Positions 37,101-47,215 of a stretch of 64,000 nucleotides of DNA are shown here, in pieces. The translations under genes and the position numbers were made by a program. Each line of letters opens with the position of its first letter. Positions within the stretch are counted from its first letter, which is position 1. The notes under the pieces were generated by a model. It did not search any database and was not told the origin of the DNA. It saw only the letters and a program-made list of their open reading frames with translations. Where the stretch lies: NCBI GenBank assembly GCA_928724745.1, contig CAKMXJ010000039.1, forward strand, positions 558,001 through 622,000, read 5' to 3'. The stretch comes from Anthracocystis setariae. Its lineage: Eukaryota > Basidiomycota > Ustilaginomycetes > Ustilaginales > Ustilaginaceae.

Positions 37101-39660
37101 CGGCATCGCTGAAATCGTTGGCACGAGGGATGCAAGGCACGTCGAGCGGGTTTCCAATGGACGCCTCATCAGGAGGGTCATGGCAGAACTGGGTACGGAA
37201 GAGCTTGAGCAGATGGAAAAGTCCGAGGTTGTCGAGCTGCGGAATAGCGCAGTGCACCAGCGCATGCACAGCTTCGGTTCGAACGCGGTAGAAGTACTTG
37301 TTGACAAGCACGGTACGGGTGAGCATACTGCAAGTGACGAGCGAAGGCATCTGAGCAAGCGCATGGACGGCAGCAACCTGAGCCACCACGTCACGGTCAC
37401 GCTGGAGTTGCGAGACCCACATGTAGTCGGGCTGTTCAAAGTGAATGCTGGCGAGCCACTCAAAGTCGGCATCCATTCGGATCCACTCGTACGGCGCTGA
37501 CGACATCTTTTCTTCGTCCTCTTCCGTCCAATCAGCGACCTTCCATTCTTCTCGCGCCTTTTCGTCCTCCCACATGCCAAGACCGAAACCGAGATCGATC
37601 AAACCGATCGCCTCCTGTGCCTCTTGATCGCCCTGCGCTGCTGCAGCGGCAGCCGCCTGTCGAGCTTGGAAACGCTTGGTATTTCGACGTACACGCTTGT
37701 ACTTGGTGTTGAAGGGCACCTCGTAGCGCTTGGCTGGACCCTTGATCTCGAGCACATGCTCGTATGGCGTGCCGTCCGCTTCATGAATACGAACCGTCAT
37801 CTGGCCCTCGAAGAGAGGTACAGCATTGGCAGCGAGCGCGTCACCAGGTCGAGCGGCAGCAAACTGGGCAGCAGGCACCTCTTGACGGATGTGCATCTCG
37901 ATGAGCAGCTTCTTCCTGTTGAAGTTGGCGCTGCAAATAAAGCGAGGGCAGCCACTGCCACGAATCCAGTGCTCGGTGAACAGGCGAAGATCAGCGCCAC
38001 TGACTTTGCGGCACGTCCTGAGGAAGTGCTGCGTGCTGAGCATGTTGTTGGTCATCTCTCCGGTCATGGCTTGGAGGAACACCTTGGGGATGACTCGACC
38101 TAGACCGACGGATGCGCCCATCTTGCGCAACCTTCGATCGAGGATGTGGAGCACAAGCGGTGCTTTGAGGTTGACAAAAGGCAGCGTGGCCGGGTCTGGG
38201 GCTTCAAAGGCGCCTGCTTCGAACAGGGGAGGCATTCCGATATCCCAAGCGCAGAGCCGATCCAAATCCTTCTTGAGACGGAAGCGGTACTCGTTGTTGC
38301 CCAAGAGTCGGCGAAGGAAAAGACCATTGATGTACAAGCTGAGACCATTGACGAGCCAAGTGTCAGCCCAAGTTGCCTGGATGATGTTGATGCCGGTCCA
38401 CTGGAAGGCGATAGCATGGCTCAGCACTTGTCGATTCTCGATGGCTTGATCGATGACCGACGCCGGGTGCAGAAGGTCGTTGGTGCAGATGGCCATCATG
38501 GACTGAGTCGTGCAGTCTTGAGGTGGCTCGTCAACAAATACCATGCGGAAGGAGCCGAAGGGATACGAACCATATTCCTGCGAGAAGAAGTCGATCGCTT
38601 GGCGGGTAAAGCCGATCGAGTTGCGCATCTCGTCCTCGCGCCCAGGCAAGCAGAATGCCAGGACCTCAGGCTGACCGGAATCGTCAACGTTGGCTGGTAC
38701 ACCGGCAATGACATCTGTGACGACGCCTTGCGAGCCGTGACCACCGTGGCGACTTGCGGCCTCGACGCGCACGATGTGGAAAGGACCGGCTGCAAAAGCA
38801 ATGTGTTGGACCGAAGTAGGGACGGCTTGGGTGTAGCAGAAGACGGTCTTGGAAGGATTGTTTGGATGCGTCACTTGTTCCATCAAGTCGCCAGTGCAAA
38901 CGACGACCACCTGCGAATGAGGGCCTGATGTACCGTTGACGGTTGCAGCAGCCTGCTCCAGGGCGGCAGAGCCTGCTTGGCCATCCGCAGCAACTTGGTC
39001 GGCCAAGGTGAGCGACTTGGGCACAATCAGCTCGAACTCCCACGTGCACCTCTCCCACAAGCTGTCGACGCAGGGCACCCAGCAGCGGGCAGCGTCGGGG
39101 GACGAGGTGATGGTGAAGAGATGAGGTACGCGATAGGGCGCATCTGGTGTTGGACGCATGAACTGAATGCCATCGGTAGGATCCTTGAGGTAGTAGTCGA
39201 TCCTGACAGTGAGAGGAGCCAGCTCCGTGGAAGAAACCGAGCCACCTGGAGTGGGTGCATCGTCGGGAGCAGCACTGGGTGCTCGGCTGGTGGCACGTTG
39301 CGATTGGACGCTGACCTCGGGGGGTAGAAGGATACTGAGTTCACCATGTGCACCATCGGAAGCGGCGGCAAAGATCCTACGCTTGAGCTCGGGATACTTG
39401 TGAACATCGCGGGTATCCGAGATGGAAGCGCCTGTGAGGTGGTCTGCGTACGAGAATTCAGCAGGTTGGCCTGATACTGTGACGGATTGCACAAAAGCTT
39501 GTCGACAGTTGAGGTGGATGGTTCGGAGACTGCGATTGATCGGAACCACAGTGAGCTCTGTGAAGCCGACGACGGTGCCGTGGAAGCCGAGATCGAGGAC
39601 GACTCGCTGATGGCTGACGGTGAAGCCGCGGTAAGCGGCTGTGCCTCGCTGCTTGGACAT
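34123..39660 (-). CDS. TAF2: TFIID subunit TAF2 with three C-terminal bromodomains
   Basis: 1845 aa from the ATG of MSKQRGTAAYRGF; the frame stays open to 40329 but the extra residues look like leader. The N-terminal about 900 aa are the M1-aminopeptidase-like TAF2 core (FTVSHQRVVLDLGFHGTVVG, DSLWERCTWEFELIVPKSL). The zinc-binding HEXXH is degenerate (HAIAF, H415), so it is not a peptidase. HEAT-like helices follow. Then come three bromodomains: about 1230-1330, 1585-1690 and 1700-1800. The second and third keep the acetyl-lysine Asn (CRQFN, CYTFN); the first has Thr there (AKTYT). The third has a changed ZA loop (IAKKDARDLSLIE). A glycine run precedes the C-terminus. TAF2 reads core-promoter DNA in TFIID; bromodomains would add acetyl-histone binding. 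Confidence 0.93.
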   Translation of the reverse strand: MSKQRGTAAYRGFTVSHQRVVLDLGFHGTVVGFTELTVVPINRSLRTIHLNCRQAFVQSVTVSGQPAEFSYADHLTGASISDTRDVHKYPELKRRIFAAASDGAHGELSILLPPEVSVQSQRATSRAPSAAPDDAPTPGGSVSSTELAPLTVRIDYYLKDPTDGIQFMRPTPDAPYRVPHLFTITSSPDAARCWVPCVDSLWERCTWEFELIVPKSLTLADQVAADGQAGSAALEQAAATVNGTSGPHSQVVVVCTGDLMEQVTHPNNPSKTVFCYTQAVPTSVQHIAFAAGPFHIVRVEAASRHGGHGSQGVVTDVIAGVPANVDDSGQPEVLAFCLPGREDEMRNSIGFTRQAIDFFSQEYGSYPFGSFRMVFVDEPPQDCTTQSMMAICTNDLLHPASVIDQAIENRQVLSHAIAFQWTGINIIQATWADTWLVNGLSLYINGLFLRRLLGNNEYRFRLKKDLDRLCAWDIGMPPLFEAGAFEAPDPATLPFVNLKAPLVLHILDRRLRKMGASVGLGRVIPKVFLQAMTGEMTNNMLSTQHFLRTCRKVSGADLRLFTEHWIRGSGCPRFICSANFNRKKLLIEMHIRQEVPAAQFAAARPGDALAANAVPLFEGQMTVRIHEADGTPYEHVLEIKGPAKRYEVPFNTKYKRVRRNTKRFQARQAAAAAAAQGDQEAQEAIGLIDLGFGLGMWEDEKAREEWKVADWTEEDEEKMSSAPYEWIRMDADFEWLASIHFEQPDYMWVSQLQRDRDVVAQVAAVHALAQMPSLVTCSMLTRTVLVNKYFYRVRTEAVHALVHCAIPQLDNLGLFHLLKLFRTQFCHDPPDEASIGNPLDVPCIPRANDFSDAADYFLQRALIHAVSRVRNPDGNTPPQVKRFLINLLRYNDNSTNHYGDDFYLAGAINALASAFIPVDSTLGGAQDTEAAHEDSLLIADAISEVERLQELDRLVPSYHNVITLASLDFQVAMMLSNLKPRDLQLYFVYTRQGNFTPVRVAALNCLLLVGNLDHRIIARYCFALLRLDENRTVKRALARALCEGLAVGMSTGVFGGGGLRGPEALLIEEDSGHVNAAEKARDAQLEAMLKTLKKEIGRSAGVREGFLSALLAPSVDADARWALLKLAELLFRPAEETKLPLQQKVQLRVRMPSAQSVLDGSALESPSISKIKLVRSSISAAGDDMPAKTPTANGPRVAFETPEKPKATDTPADGKKVKPKKVKPLAPGQASGMSFADLTACRNTLKKLMQNKHASIFLNPVDPVRDQATDYFDVIKDPMDLGSIRNKLDSGQYKDRHELRADFELMIRNAKTYTPDPKAWAHKQAVGLEKVFGPLWNKMEKTLEQSAARQKAAHDAAMANDKGATIVASPDRMSPIKPDASKPAASAPAAPAAREASTPSTAPKLSLKFKLKTKAAGEESPAVSTPTPKQRGSVPEPSPMGPPTPSAVPIIKKPVIKLKKGSAIESPVPATPSPVPAPQSVDDDILEALGETVTKESSKSKPSKVSLSSAKGAMSPPAAVPARAPPATPATPSTKKGKRATTPAAGEDTGRTNGSASASGGSPAKDIAKWAEKDPVGATATMPINGKKCKVLLQVLKKSAFSIFFRFPVDPVRDGLPTYLDEIKEPMDLSTMEKKVNQASYDTMGEFAADMELILANCRQFNPPGTEPCQHADELEKLWRKEWAKTVTPKLEANEKRALVALVNRLKTHQSSLLFREPVDPVALGIPTYFDVIAKKDARDLSLIEAKLKADKYDSFAALDADVKLMLRNCYTFNAPDQAIVEIAKAFETYYKREFGHAKQQAGISSSGGGGGGGGGGGGATPNAGAKRKLSVTPGTGTAKKVKSG

Positions 39661-40549
39661 GTTGGCGAGAGCCAAGAATGCAAGAGCGCAGCGGCTGTCC
39701 CGACTGCAGAACAGGCACCCCTCCAGAACCGACAGATGTGTAAGTCGTAGCTGCAAGCGACAGTCCGAGGCCGGAAGTTGGAAACGTCTACCTTTGCCGC
39801 ATATATGAGATCGAAATGGGAATGAAGAGTTACGAGGACCACGGAGCCGGTGTGTACATTCGTACGAGGCGAAAGCGATGCAAAGAGAAGAGTAGTGCCG
39901 AGCCGAGCCGAGCCGAGCGAATGAATGAATGAATGAATGAATGGAGAAAGCCTGGCTGTGATTCGATGAATGTGATTGCGGGAGTGCGCTGTGGGATGTT
40001 TCCTTGCTTGTGGATAAGCTGAGCTGCCGCTGCCAACGAGACGAAAGCCTAAACTGAGAGGACGAACGAGGGACGGGAAAGCTGCACTTGGATCTGCAAG
40101 TGATGGGCCAAAGCTCGTCAGCCGTGGCAGCGAAAGTGGGGTGTAGATAGAGCGGCCAAGCCGTGATGACCCAGAGGCCTTTTGTCGGGTGATCAGATGA
40201 TGTGGCCAAGATGCAAAAGCGGCCGCTGCGCTGGATGCATGCTGAGCACTCCTGGACTTGAATGCGCTCTGCAAGCAACGCTGCAAAGTCAAACAGAGTC
40301 GCGTCTGTCCAAGTCCACTTTGATGCCATTCGGCGCGAAAATCGGAAATCGGAAATCAGAAATCACTTTACAGTGCCTCGTCAGTCGGCGTCTGCGAAAT
40401 TTGAATCAAATCAGTCGATCGACCAAAATCGGGCCCAGAAAATCGTAGGGTTCAGCCCAACTTTCACCAGTTGTACAGCCACGACCTTCTCCTCACTCTC
40501 CACCCCTCCTCAACCCCTTCCAGAAGCTTCACAAACATCGTTGCGCACC
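39661..40549. promoter_or_regulatory. Divergent promoter TAF2 / SNW
   Basis: It contains adjacent microsatellites (GAGCC units about 39898-39919, AATG units about 39920-39943). Four AAATC units at 7-bp spacing lie at 40339-40364. Open frames extend into it from both genes but without family similarity. Confidence 0.5.
39898..39943. repeat. Two adjoining microsatellites
   Basis: A pentanucleotide (GAGCC)n tract runs straight into a tetranucleotide (AATG)n tract of about six units, in the TAF2 leader region. Confidence 0.7.
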
Positions 40550-42430
40550 ATGGCGGCAACATTGCAGAGCGTTCTGCCTGCACCAAAGTATACATCCGTC
40601 TCCAACGTCGAAGACCAAGACGACCAGTACGACAATGCTGAAGCTGGCCCCTCCACGTCCTCCTCCTCATCCACCGCCCTCGTCTCGTCACCAACTCCCA
40701 ACATTCCTCCATATGGCTACAGAGCATCATGGAGGCCACGCACACAGGCTGACTTCGGCGGTGGAGGTGCCTACCCGGAATGCCATATCGCTCAATACCC
40801 GCTCGACATGGGACGAAACAGGCAAGCTGCCGGCGGCAACAAGCTGGCCATGCGCGTAGACGCCGAGGGCAACAAACGCTACGATGCCATCGTGAGGCAA
40901 GGTCTACGCCAGGGGCAGACCGTTCAAACCGAGCACAAGGATCTTGTCCCCCTCTCGCAGCGTACAGACGTGAAGGAGAAGGATCGTGCCACTGGCTTTG
41001 AGCGTCCGTCGCAGCAAGAAGTCATGAGCACCACCGAACGCACCCGTCTCGCCTTGGAGGCCATCACCAAGGGCAAGTCCGTCAGCGCTGTTCCAAAACC
41101 CAATGGTCAGCCCGGTGGCCAGCAGCAGGCAGCCCAATTCATTCGCTACACTCCGGGCCAGCAGGGCGCCGGCAATGGGACCCAACGCATCATCAAGATG
41201 ACCGAGGCAGCACGAGATCCACTCGAACCACCGCGGCATCGATTCAAGAAGGTCGCAGCAGGGCCACCTTCTCCACCGCCTCCTGTGCTCCGCTCTCCGC
41301 CACGCAAAGTCACAGCTCAGGAACAGAAGGACTGGATGATCCCTCCTGCCATTTCAAACTGGAAGAACGAAAAAGGCTACACCATCCCGCTCGACAAGCG
41401 TCTCGCCGCCGATGGCAGCCGCATCAAAGATGTGGTCATCAACGATAACTTTGCCCAATTCGCCGAAGCCCTTCAACTTGCCGACCGACACGCACGGGAG
41501 GAAGTGCGCCAGCGAAGCATCATGCAGCAGAAGCTTGCTGCCAAGGAGAAGGCAGCCAAGGAAGAGCATCTCCGAAATCTGGCGCAGCGTGCACGTGAAG
41601 AGCGTGCTGGAATTTCATCGGCTACGCCATCTGTCTCTGGTTGGGGCGATGACGACGATGTAGCCTCGAGACTGGACGACACGGATGCGGCGTCACGCAG
41701 TCGAGCTGCCGCGCCTTCGGGAAGCGGAGGTATGTCAGCGATGCTCGCCGGCTATGGATCTGATTCGGACTCTGGTTCGGGCTCTGACGGTTCCGACGAG
41801 GAGGAGGAGGAAGGAGCGCGTGAACGTGATCGCATCCGAGAAGAGCGACGTCGTGAGCGAGAGCGCGAACTGCGCATGTCCAACATGGGCACGGAACAAC
41901 GCGCCAAGCAACTCATGCGCGAGCAGAACCGTGACATCTCGGAAAAAGTGGCGCTCGGTCTCGCCAAGCCCACCACCTCGAAAGAGTCGATGACAGACAG
42001 TCGATTGTTTAACCAGGAATCGCTTTCCGCTGGATACGGCGACGAGGACTCCTACAACCTTTATGACAAGCCGTTGTTCTCGGGCAGCTCGGCTGCTGCT
42101 GCCATTTATAGGCGGCCCGCAGGTAGGGGTGGTGCCGACGACATTTACGGCGGAGGTGCCGACGATGGCGCCATTGAACAAGAGCTTAAGAACAACGATA
42201 GATTCGGATTAGGCCAAAGCAAATTCCAAGGCGCGCAAGACAATCAGGGAGATTCAAATGGCGCCTCGGCCACTGCCAGATCCGGCCCAGTACAGTTCGA
42301 AAAGGACGAGAGTGACCCTTTCGCTATCAACCAGTTCATGGACGACGTCAAACGTGGCATCAAACGCTCCGCCGCAACAGACTCGACAGATTCGAGGAAG
42401 AAGCAAAGAGAACCTACCAACTCACCCTAA
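40550..42430 (+). CDS. PRP45: SNW-domain splicing factor (SKIP/Prp45)
   Basis: 626 aa, intronless. A spliceosomal protein of the activated complex, also a transcription coregulator in other organisms. The SNW domain spans about residues 60-330: PPYGYRASWRPR, YPECHIAQYPLDMG, RVDAEGNKRYDAIVRQG, QFIRYTPGQQG, DPLEPPRHRFKK, PPAISNWKNEKGYTIPLDKR (which includes the S-N-W signature) and NFAQFAEALQLADRHAREEV. A charged coiled region and the RE/RD-rich segment follow, then the conserved GTEQRAKQLMREQNRDISEKVALG and the ESLSAGYGDEDSYNLYDKPLF stretch. The start at MAATLQSVLPAPKY fits the family; the frame upstream to 40262 has no similarity. Confidence 0.95.
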   Translation: MAATLQSVLPAPKYTSVSNVEDQDDQYDNAEAGPSTSSSSSTALVSSPTPNIPPYGYRASWRPRTQADFGGGGAYPECHIAQYPLDMGRNRQAAGGNKLAMRVDAEGNKRYDAIVRQGLRQGQTVQTEHKDLVPLSQRTDVKEKDRATGFERPSQQEVMSTTERTRLALEAITKGKSVSAVPKPNGQPGGQQQAAQFIRYTPGQQGAGNGTQRIIKMTEAARDPLEPPRHRFKKVAAGPPSPPPPVLRSPPRKVTAQEQKDWMIPPAISNWKNEKGYTIPLDKRLAADGSRIKDVVINDNFAQFAEALQLADRHAREEVRQRSIMQQKLAAKEKAAKEEHLRNLAQRAREERAGISSATPSVSGWGDDDDVASRLDDTDAASRSRAAAPSGSGGMSAMLAGYGSDSDSGSGSDGSDEEEEEGARERDRIREERRRERERELRMSNMGTEQRAKQLMREQNRDISEKVALGLAKPTTSKESMTDSRLFNQESLSAGYGDEDSYNLYDKPLFSGSSAAAAIYRRPAGRGGADDIYGGGADDGAIEQELKNNDRFGLGQSKFQGAQDNQGDSNGASATARSGPVQFEKDESDPFAINQFMDDVKRGIKRSAATDSTDSRKKQREPTNSP

Positions 42431-43121
42431 TCTTCCAATCCAGCACCAGATCAAGAAGGCGCTCATTCACCACTCGAATTCAAGCCTTTGATGATGATGA
42501 TGATGATTATCAAGCCCAACAATTTATTTGGCTGTCAAGGGGGGTTTTTTTTTGGTCGTCTCTAAGCTACCGGTCCTCTTCTCGTCTGTGACGTTCTGAG
42601 AATGGGGACGGGCTGATTGTTTTTGCGAGACTTGCGTGAAATGAGTTATGCTGTGACGACGATGACAAGTTAGTGTTCGACGACCGTGGGTTGGACGTGC
42701 ATATCCTTGCTGGCAACATTGTTACCGACCAAATCCCACACACACACACGCACACATACACATACACCGTCTTTGCTATTCCACAGCAGCAACGTTGCGC
42801 AAAACCATGAACTCCTCTCCCCACAAGGCATCAATGCCCCCCCCCGTCCGCTAATACTTCTTGTCTCAAAAACATGGCCGTTGCCGTGATACCCCATCTT
42901 GGCTCCCCATTCGAAGGGGAGAAAAGTTGTATCCCTTTCAGGTCGATATTACATCCTCACACCCGCCTGCACTTTACTCTGTTCCACATTGGGTGCGCAG
43001 TGATATGCCTTTACCAAAAACTTGAATATTTGCTAATTCATCATATACATAAGATCATTCACATTGGGAAACCATTTTGAGGATGTTGTTTTGGGGGAGA
43101 AACAAGGGACCATCTAAAGCT
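42431..43121. other. Convergent 3' region between SNW and Vps1 genes
   Basis: 3' flanks of two converging genes. It contains GATGAT repeats near 42491-42505, a T run at 42545-42553 and a (CA)n-type tract at about 42738-42768. No gene seen. Confidence 0.5.
42738..42768 (+). repeat. (CA)n-type tract
   Basis: Imperfect CA repeats with G and T interruptions in the convergent 3' region of SNW and Vps1. Confidence 0.75.
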
Positions 43122-45197
43122 TTACACCGTAGCGATGATTTCACTAGCGGTCTCGAGCGCCGAAATCATCTTGATACACTCCTTCCTCCTAGCAACGACA
43201 TGGTCGCTCTCCTTCATCAACTCTTCCAGCACGTCTGGCCTGTAGATCTCCTGAAGCAGCTCCTTCTGCATCTGATCCTTGGACTGCGTCACCAAGTTGA
43301 GCATGATGCACTTGGGCACAATCGAGATCGTCTCCACCTTGACCACGTTGAAGTAGCTTTGAATTAGCAGCTTGACCACCTCGGTCTCGAGCTGCTCACG
43401 CTGGCTAAACTGCCCCGAGGCCTTGAGCGACGGAGGTGGCGCTTCCATGAGCGCCTTCTTGGCCTTGGCTGCCTGGTTCGTCTGCTGTCCCTTCTGGAAG
43501 AAGCTGCCAAAGAAGCCAGATTCGTTCTTGAGCGAAACGTCCAGGTCCTTGTCGTTGTTGATCGCATGAGGATGCGGCTTCTTGGGATCGTGCGCTGGCG
43601 CAGGCGGGTTGAGACGCTCGCTGACAATCTCCATGGCCTTGTGACCGCTGATAAAGTCGGGATGGCCGGTGTTGAGGTAGACAGCCTGCGCTGCAACAAA
43701 GTCCGAGACGAGCTTGGTGGTGGGGGTCATGCACTTCTTGAAGAAGTGGATCACCACCGTGTTGAAGCGCTCGCGAAGAGCAGGGAAGCGACGGAAGCTG
43801 GGATTCTTGGCGAGAAGCTGGGCGAGAATGCGCACCAGCTCGTCGTACACGAGCGAACAGCAGCGAAGAGCTGGGTCCTCGAGACGCTTGATCTGTTGCT
43901 TGACAATCACCTCGAAGGCGGTAGTGCCGACAAAGAGGGCAGGCGAGGAACCGGACGAGTTGTAGAGGATGGTGCGGATGTCGGTGTCCTTGACCATGTC
44001 GAAGGGATCGATCGCCTTGACGCCATTGGCGTACAGCTCGTGGAAAACGAAGCTGATACGAGCACCACCTGCGAGTTCGTTGACGGTCAAGTCGTTCGAG
44101 TTGCCGTCAATGACGGTACGGAACTCGTTGGCGAACTCAGTGATGATCTGAAGCACAACGCCGGCCGAGTTGGCCTCGCCCATGGGACCGCCAAGCGATG
44201 ACAGTTCGGCTTGGAACTTGGCGAGCTGGGTGCCGATCTTGTTCTTGATGTCGGGAAGGGTATTTCGGATGTGGTGCATGAGGATGGTGTTGAGCTTGCG
44301 TGCAAGGAAGGGAGTACCACAGTACTGGGCCTTGCTGCGGTAGCTGGGGTGGTTCTCGAAGAAGTCCTTCTCGGCGGTGAGGGCGGCGCTGACGAGCTTC
44401 TTCTGGTCAATGTCGCGCTGACCACGGTTGACAACGGGGACGTAGCCAAGGCGCAAAGGAATGACACGACCAGCGAGGATATCGACGACATCGGTACCAG
44501 CGTCCATGAGATCGACCTTGGTCAGGACACCGACAGTGCGGGTTCCGTCTGGGTCGACTTCTCGCGCAAGCTTGAGACCATCCGAGTTGGCCAAATCGGT
44601 GTTGGCAGCGGTGACGGCAAGGATGACGGCGTTGGGTTTCGAGATGAATTTGAGAACCATATCGCGGATCTGACGCTCAATGTCGCGGGGCTGATCACCT
44701 ACGGGCACTTTTGTGAGACCGGGCAAGTCGACGAGAGTGAGCGTGAGGACGTTGGGGCTGTAAATGCGGAGATTGATGGGCTGAGGCGAGATGCCGGCGT
44801 TCTTGCCGGTTTTGAGCTCGGTGTCGCGGACGATCTCGTCGCGGATCTTCTCAAAGTCGAAGAACTTTTCGCCCGGAAGGTGAAGGAACTCTCCCCACTC
44901 GTCTGCATTGTTGGCACCCTTGTGCTGTGTTGCGTCTTTGTCTGCCGCTTCGCCGTTGGGCTTGGGAGTGGCAGGACGGTTGATAAGCTGGAGAACGAGA
45001 GGACGACGGGTGACGATACCGGTACCTCGAGGCAAGAAATCACGACCGACGATGTTTTCGAGTACACTCGACTTTCCTGAGGATTGGGAACCGAGCACGG
45101 TGATTTGGGGCAGATCGATGGGGTTCTGGATGCCGACGTTGTTGAAGGCATCCTGAAGCTTGTTGACAAGCTTGATGAGGGATTGGTCCATCGCCAT
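43122..45197 (-). CDS. VPS1: Dynamin-like GTPase Vps1
   Basis: 691 aa, intronless coding sequence. A large GTPase for vacuolar protein sorting, endosome and peroxisome fission. The GTPase domain has G1 GSQSSGKS (residues 36-43), G3 DLPG ([18 protein letters not shown]) and G4 TKVD ([10 protein letters not shown]). The middle domain contains [17 protein letters not shown] and the GTPase effector domain ends [20 protein letters not shown]. There is no PH or proline-rich domain, which together with the C-terminus points to Vps1 rather than classical dynamin or Dnm1. The length is close to yeast Vps1 (704 aa). The start is MAMDQ at 45197; a second ATG two codons on is also possible. A consensus donor GTAAGT on the same strand at 45593 hints at a 5' UTR intron. 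Confidence 0.96.
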   Translation of the reverse strand: MAMDQSLIKLVNKLQDAFNNVGIQNPIDLPQITVLGSQSSGKSSVLENIVGRDFLPRGTGIVTRRPLVLQLINRPATPKPNGEAADKDATQHKGANNADEWGEFLHLPGEKFFDFEKIRDEIVRDTELKTGKNAGISPQPINLRIYSPNVLTLTLVDLPGLTKVPVGDQPRDIERQIRDMVLKFISKPNAVILAVTAANTDLANSDGLKLAREVDPDGTRTVGVLTKVDLMDAGTDVVDILAGRVIPLRLGYVPVVNRGQRDIDQKKLVSAALTAEKDFFENHPSYRSKAQYCGTPFLARKLNTILMHHIRNTLPDIKNKIGTQLAKFQAELSSLGGPMGEANSAGVVLQIITEFANEFRTVIDGNSNDLTVNELAGGARISFVFHELYANGVKAIDPFDMVKDTDIRTILYNSSGSSPALFVGTTAFEVIVKQQIKRLEDPALRCCSLVYDELVRILAQLLAKNPSFRRFPALRERFNTVVIHFFKKCMTPTTKLVSDFVAAQAVYLNTGHPDFISGHKAMEIVSERLNPPAPAHDPKKPHPHAINNDKDLDVSLKNESGFFGSFFQKGQQTNQAAKAKKALMEAPPPSLKASGQFSQREQLETEVVKLLIQSYFNVVKVETISIVPKCIMLNLVTQSKDQMQKELLQEIYRPDVLEELMKESDHVVARRKECIKMISALETASEIIATV

Positions 45198-47215
45198 GGT
45201 GCAAGAGGATGAGCTCCGCCTAGCCTAGCCGAGCCTAGTGTGCGGAGGCGTACAGTAGGAAGAAAGGAAGTTGCGGGAAGAAAGTAGCACCGTCGCTATG
45301 GTATTCGTTCGATCGAGAAGCGACTGTTGAAAAGAGCGTGGTTGTGGACAAGATGGCAACGACGTCAGCTGCGAGGACCAGAAATATGTTGCAACGATGG
45401 AGCCAAGTCGCTATAATCGTGTTCAACGTATCAGAGTCGACGGTCGATGGCGGATGTGGGTATGGATGCGGATGTAAATCAAGCTGAAGGAGGGTGAGAG
45501 TTGAGTCGAGGCGAAGCGAAGCGAAGCGAGGAAAGGAACGCAGCATCTACATGCCACGTGTATGGCCAAACTGTCTGGAACTAGTAGACTTACCTCTGAG
45601 CTGCCGAAGACGAAGGTGAAGATGGTAATGGTGATGGTGATGATGACAATAATGACCTCCAATGCAACGGTCAAACAAGTTATCCGAGTGGACCGAGTGG
45701 AGTATGTGCGATAAACTTGGAACAGGAGCGTGTGTTGTGTGCGGCTCGTGGGTGTCCGCTGAGCCTGGAATTAGCGACCGAGTGCCGTCAGAGTGCGCTT
45801 TGCAGTGTGGATCGTGCGTGTGAAGCGCCAATTGCACGATTTTTGTGTGAGTGTTGGTTTGGAGGCCACAGGAAGAGAGTAGAGTGGAGAAAGCTTCGAC
45901 AATTTCCACTCTCAGCCAAACGCACAGACAGACAGACAGACAGCCAGCCAGCTCAGCAAGCTCAGCACCGATCGACACAGCCTCGATGCATCCACCGCCT
46001 CTGACAGTTGATCTGGATCGCGTTTCAGATTGCCAGAAGAAAAAAAAAATCAAAAGGAAAGATAGTGACACTCTAACACTGCTCTATTTTTTCGAAAAGC
46101 AAATGTCAAACCGGCCGATAAGAAGAAACTTTTAAAAAAGAGGGTCAAGGTGTCTTGTCTGCACGACGGCGGAAAAGGTTCCACGTCAACTGGGCATAGC
46201 TAACGCTGCGCACGAGCACGCTTCGCCCACCCACAGAATCTTCCAGCAAAATGACAAAACTCATACTACTCTAACTACTGCTGGGCCCCTCACTGTATCC
46301 TCGAGCTAAGGGTCTCTCTTCTGCCTCGCTTGCCACACTCTTGCAAACAAACGACAACGTCTCTTGACATGATCCAGATCAATGCCATCGAACTGTTGGC
46401 TAGAGGTGGCAACCAAGACGTTGGATAGGGCTAGAATGCTAGAGGCAAGAAGACCAAGTTGGCAGCTTGTTTCGCCGAGCTTTGATGTTTCAGCGGCGGC
46501 AAGCTGTGAACGTGTATGTGTGCGTGTGTGCCGAGCGAGGCTTTGTTCGCGCCTGCCGAACACGCTGTCGCCAACCTCAACTTCGAATCGTCTCTCATCG
46601 TGTCGTGGTTCACACTCACACAGTCGGCGCATCCGTATCCGAACGGTTCGGTCTGTCTGAGCTCGGAACGAGACTGATGCGCGATACCGGATCGTGTGGG
46701 TGGGATCAGTGCGCTCGAATCGTGTGTCGATCGAGAGTGGCCTCAAGTCTTTTGATTGTGCATTTCGCCGAGCAGTGCCACAGCAGCGTGCCGCACACTT
46801 GTGACTGGGCGACTACAGTATCGTATTTTAGAATTATTAATAATTGGTGTCTTGTAGCTTCCACATCACCAGACGTCGGAGATCTGGCGTCAGACGAGCC
46901 AACACTGTGCAGCCTTCATTTATTTTCTCGACCGACCCCCACGCGCCCAAAAGTCCCAGCAAAGCACGGTCCGCCTCCAGCTACATATTCCAGCCACGAG
47001 CTGCTCCTCGTCCTCTTTCTCCTCTCTCTTCTGCCCCGTCCGGTACCCCTTCCTCCATCATCCCTTTCTGCTTTCTGCTTCAGATTTACCCACGCAAGCT
47101 GGAGTCGTCCTCGCTGGTCACATCAAATCACATCGTTTGTCGACCTCGACGTTCTTCCCCTTTCAGGCATCGCCACACTCGTTGACTTAGCCCTGCAAAC
47201 GTTCCCACAGACGCC
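45198..47215. promoter_or_regulatory. Divergent promoter region Vps1 / calnexin (2 kb)
   Basis: No convincing gene. It contains (AGAC)n near 45925-45944, the perfect AT palindrome AATTATTAATAATT at 46832-46845, and two sequences resembling unfolded-protein-response elements: CCACGTCA (46181-46188, complement TGACGTGG) and CAGCGTG (46784-46790). The last 250 bp before the calnexin ATG are C/T-rich leader. Open frames here start at non-ATG codons or are low-complexity. Confidence 0.5.

Noticed and set aside
37008..37580. 190-codon minus-strand frame in another phase of TAF2
   Set aside because: Same-strand shadow of TAF2 helical repeats without its own similarity.
45547..46071. 174-codon minus-strand frame with His-rich stretch
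   Set aside because: It is made of simple repeats (CAT/CAC, AGAC tracts) in an intergenic region and has no family match.
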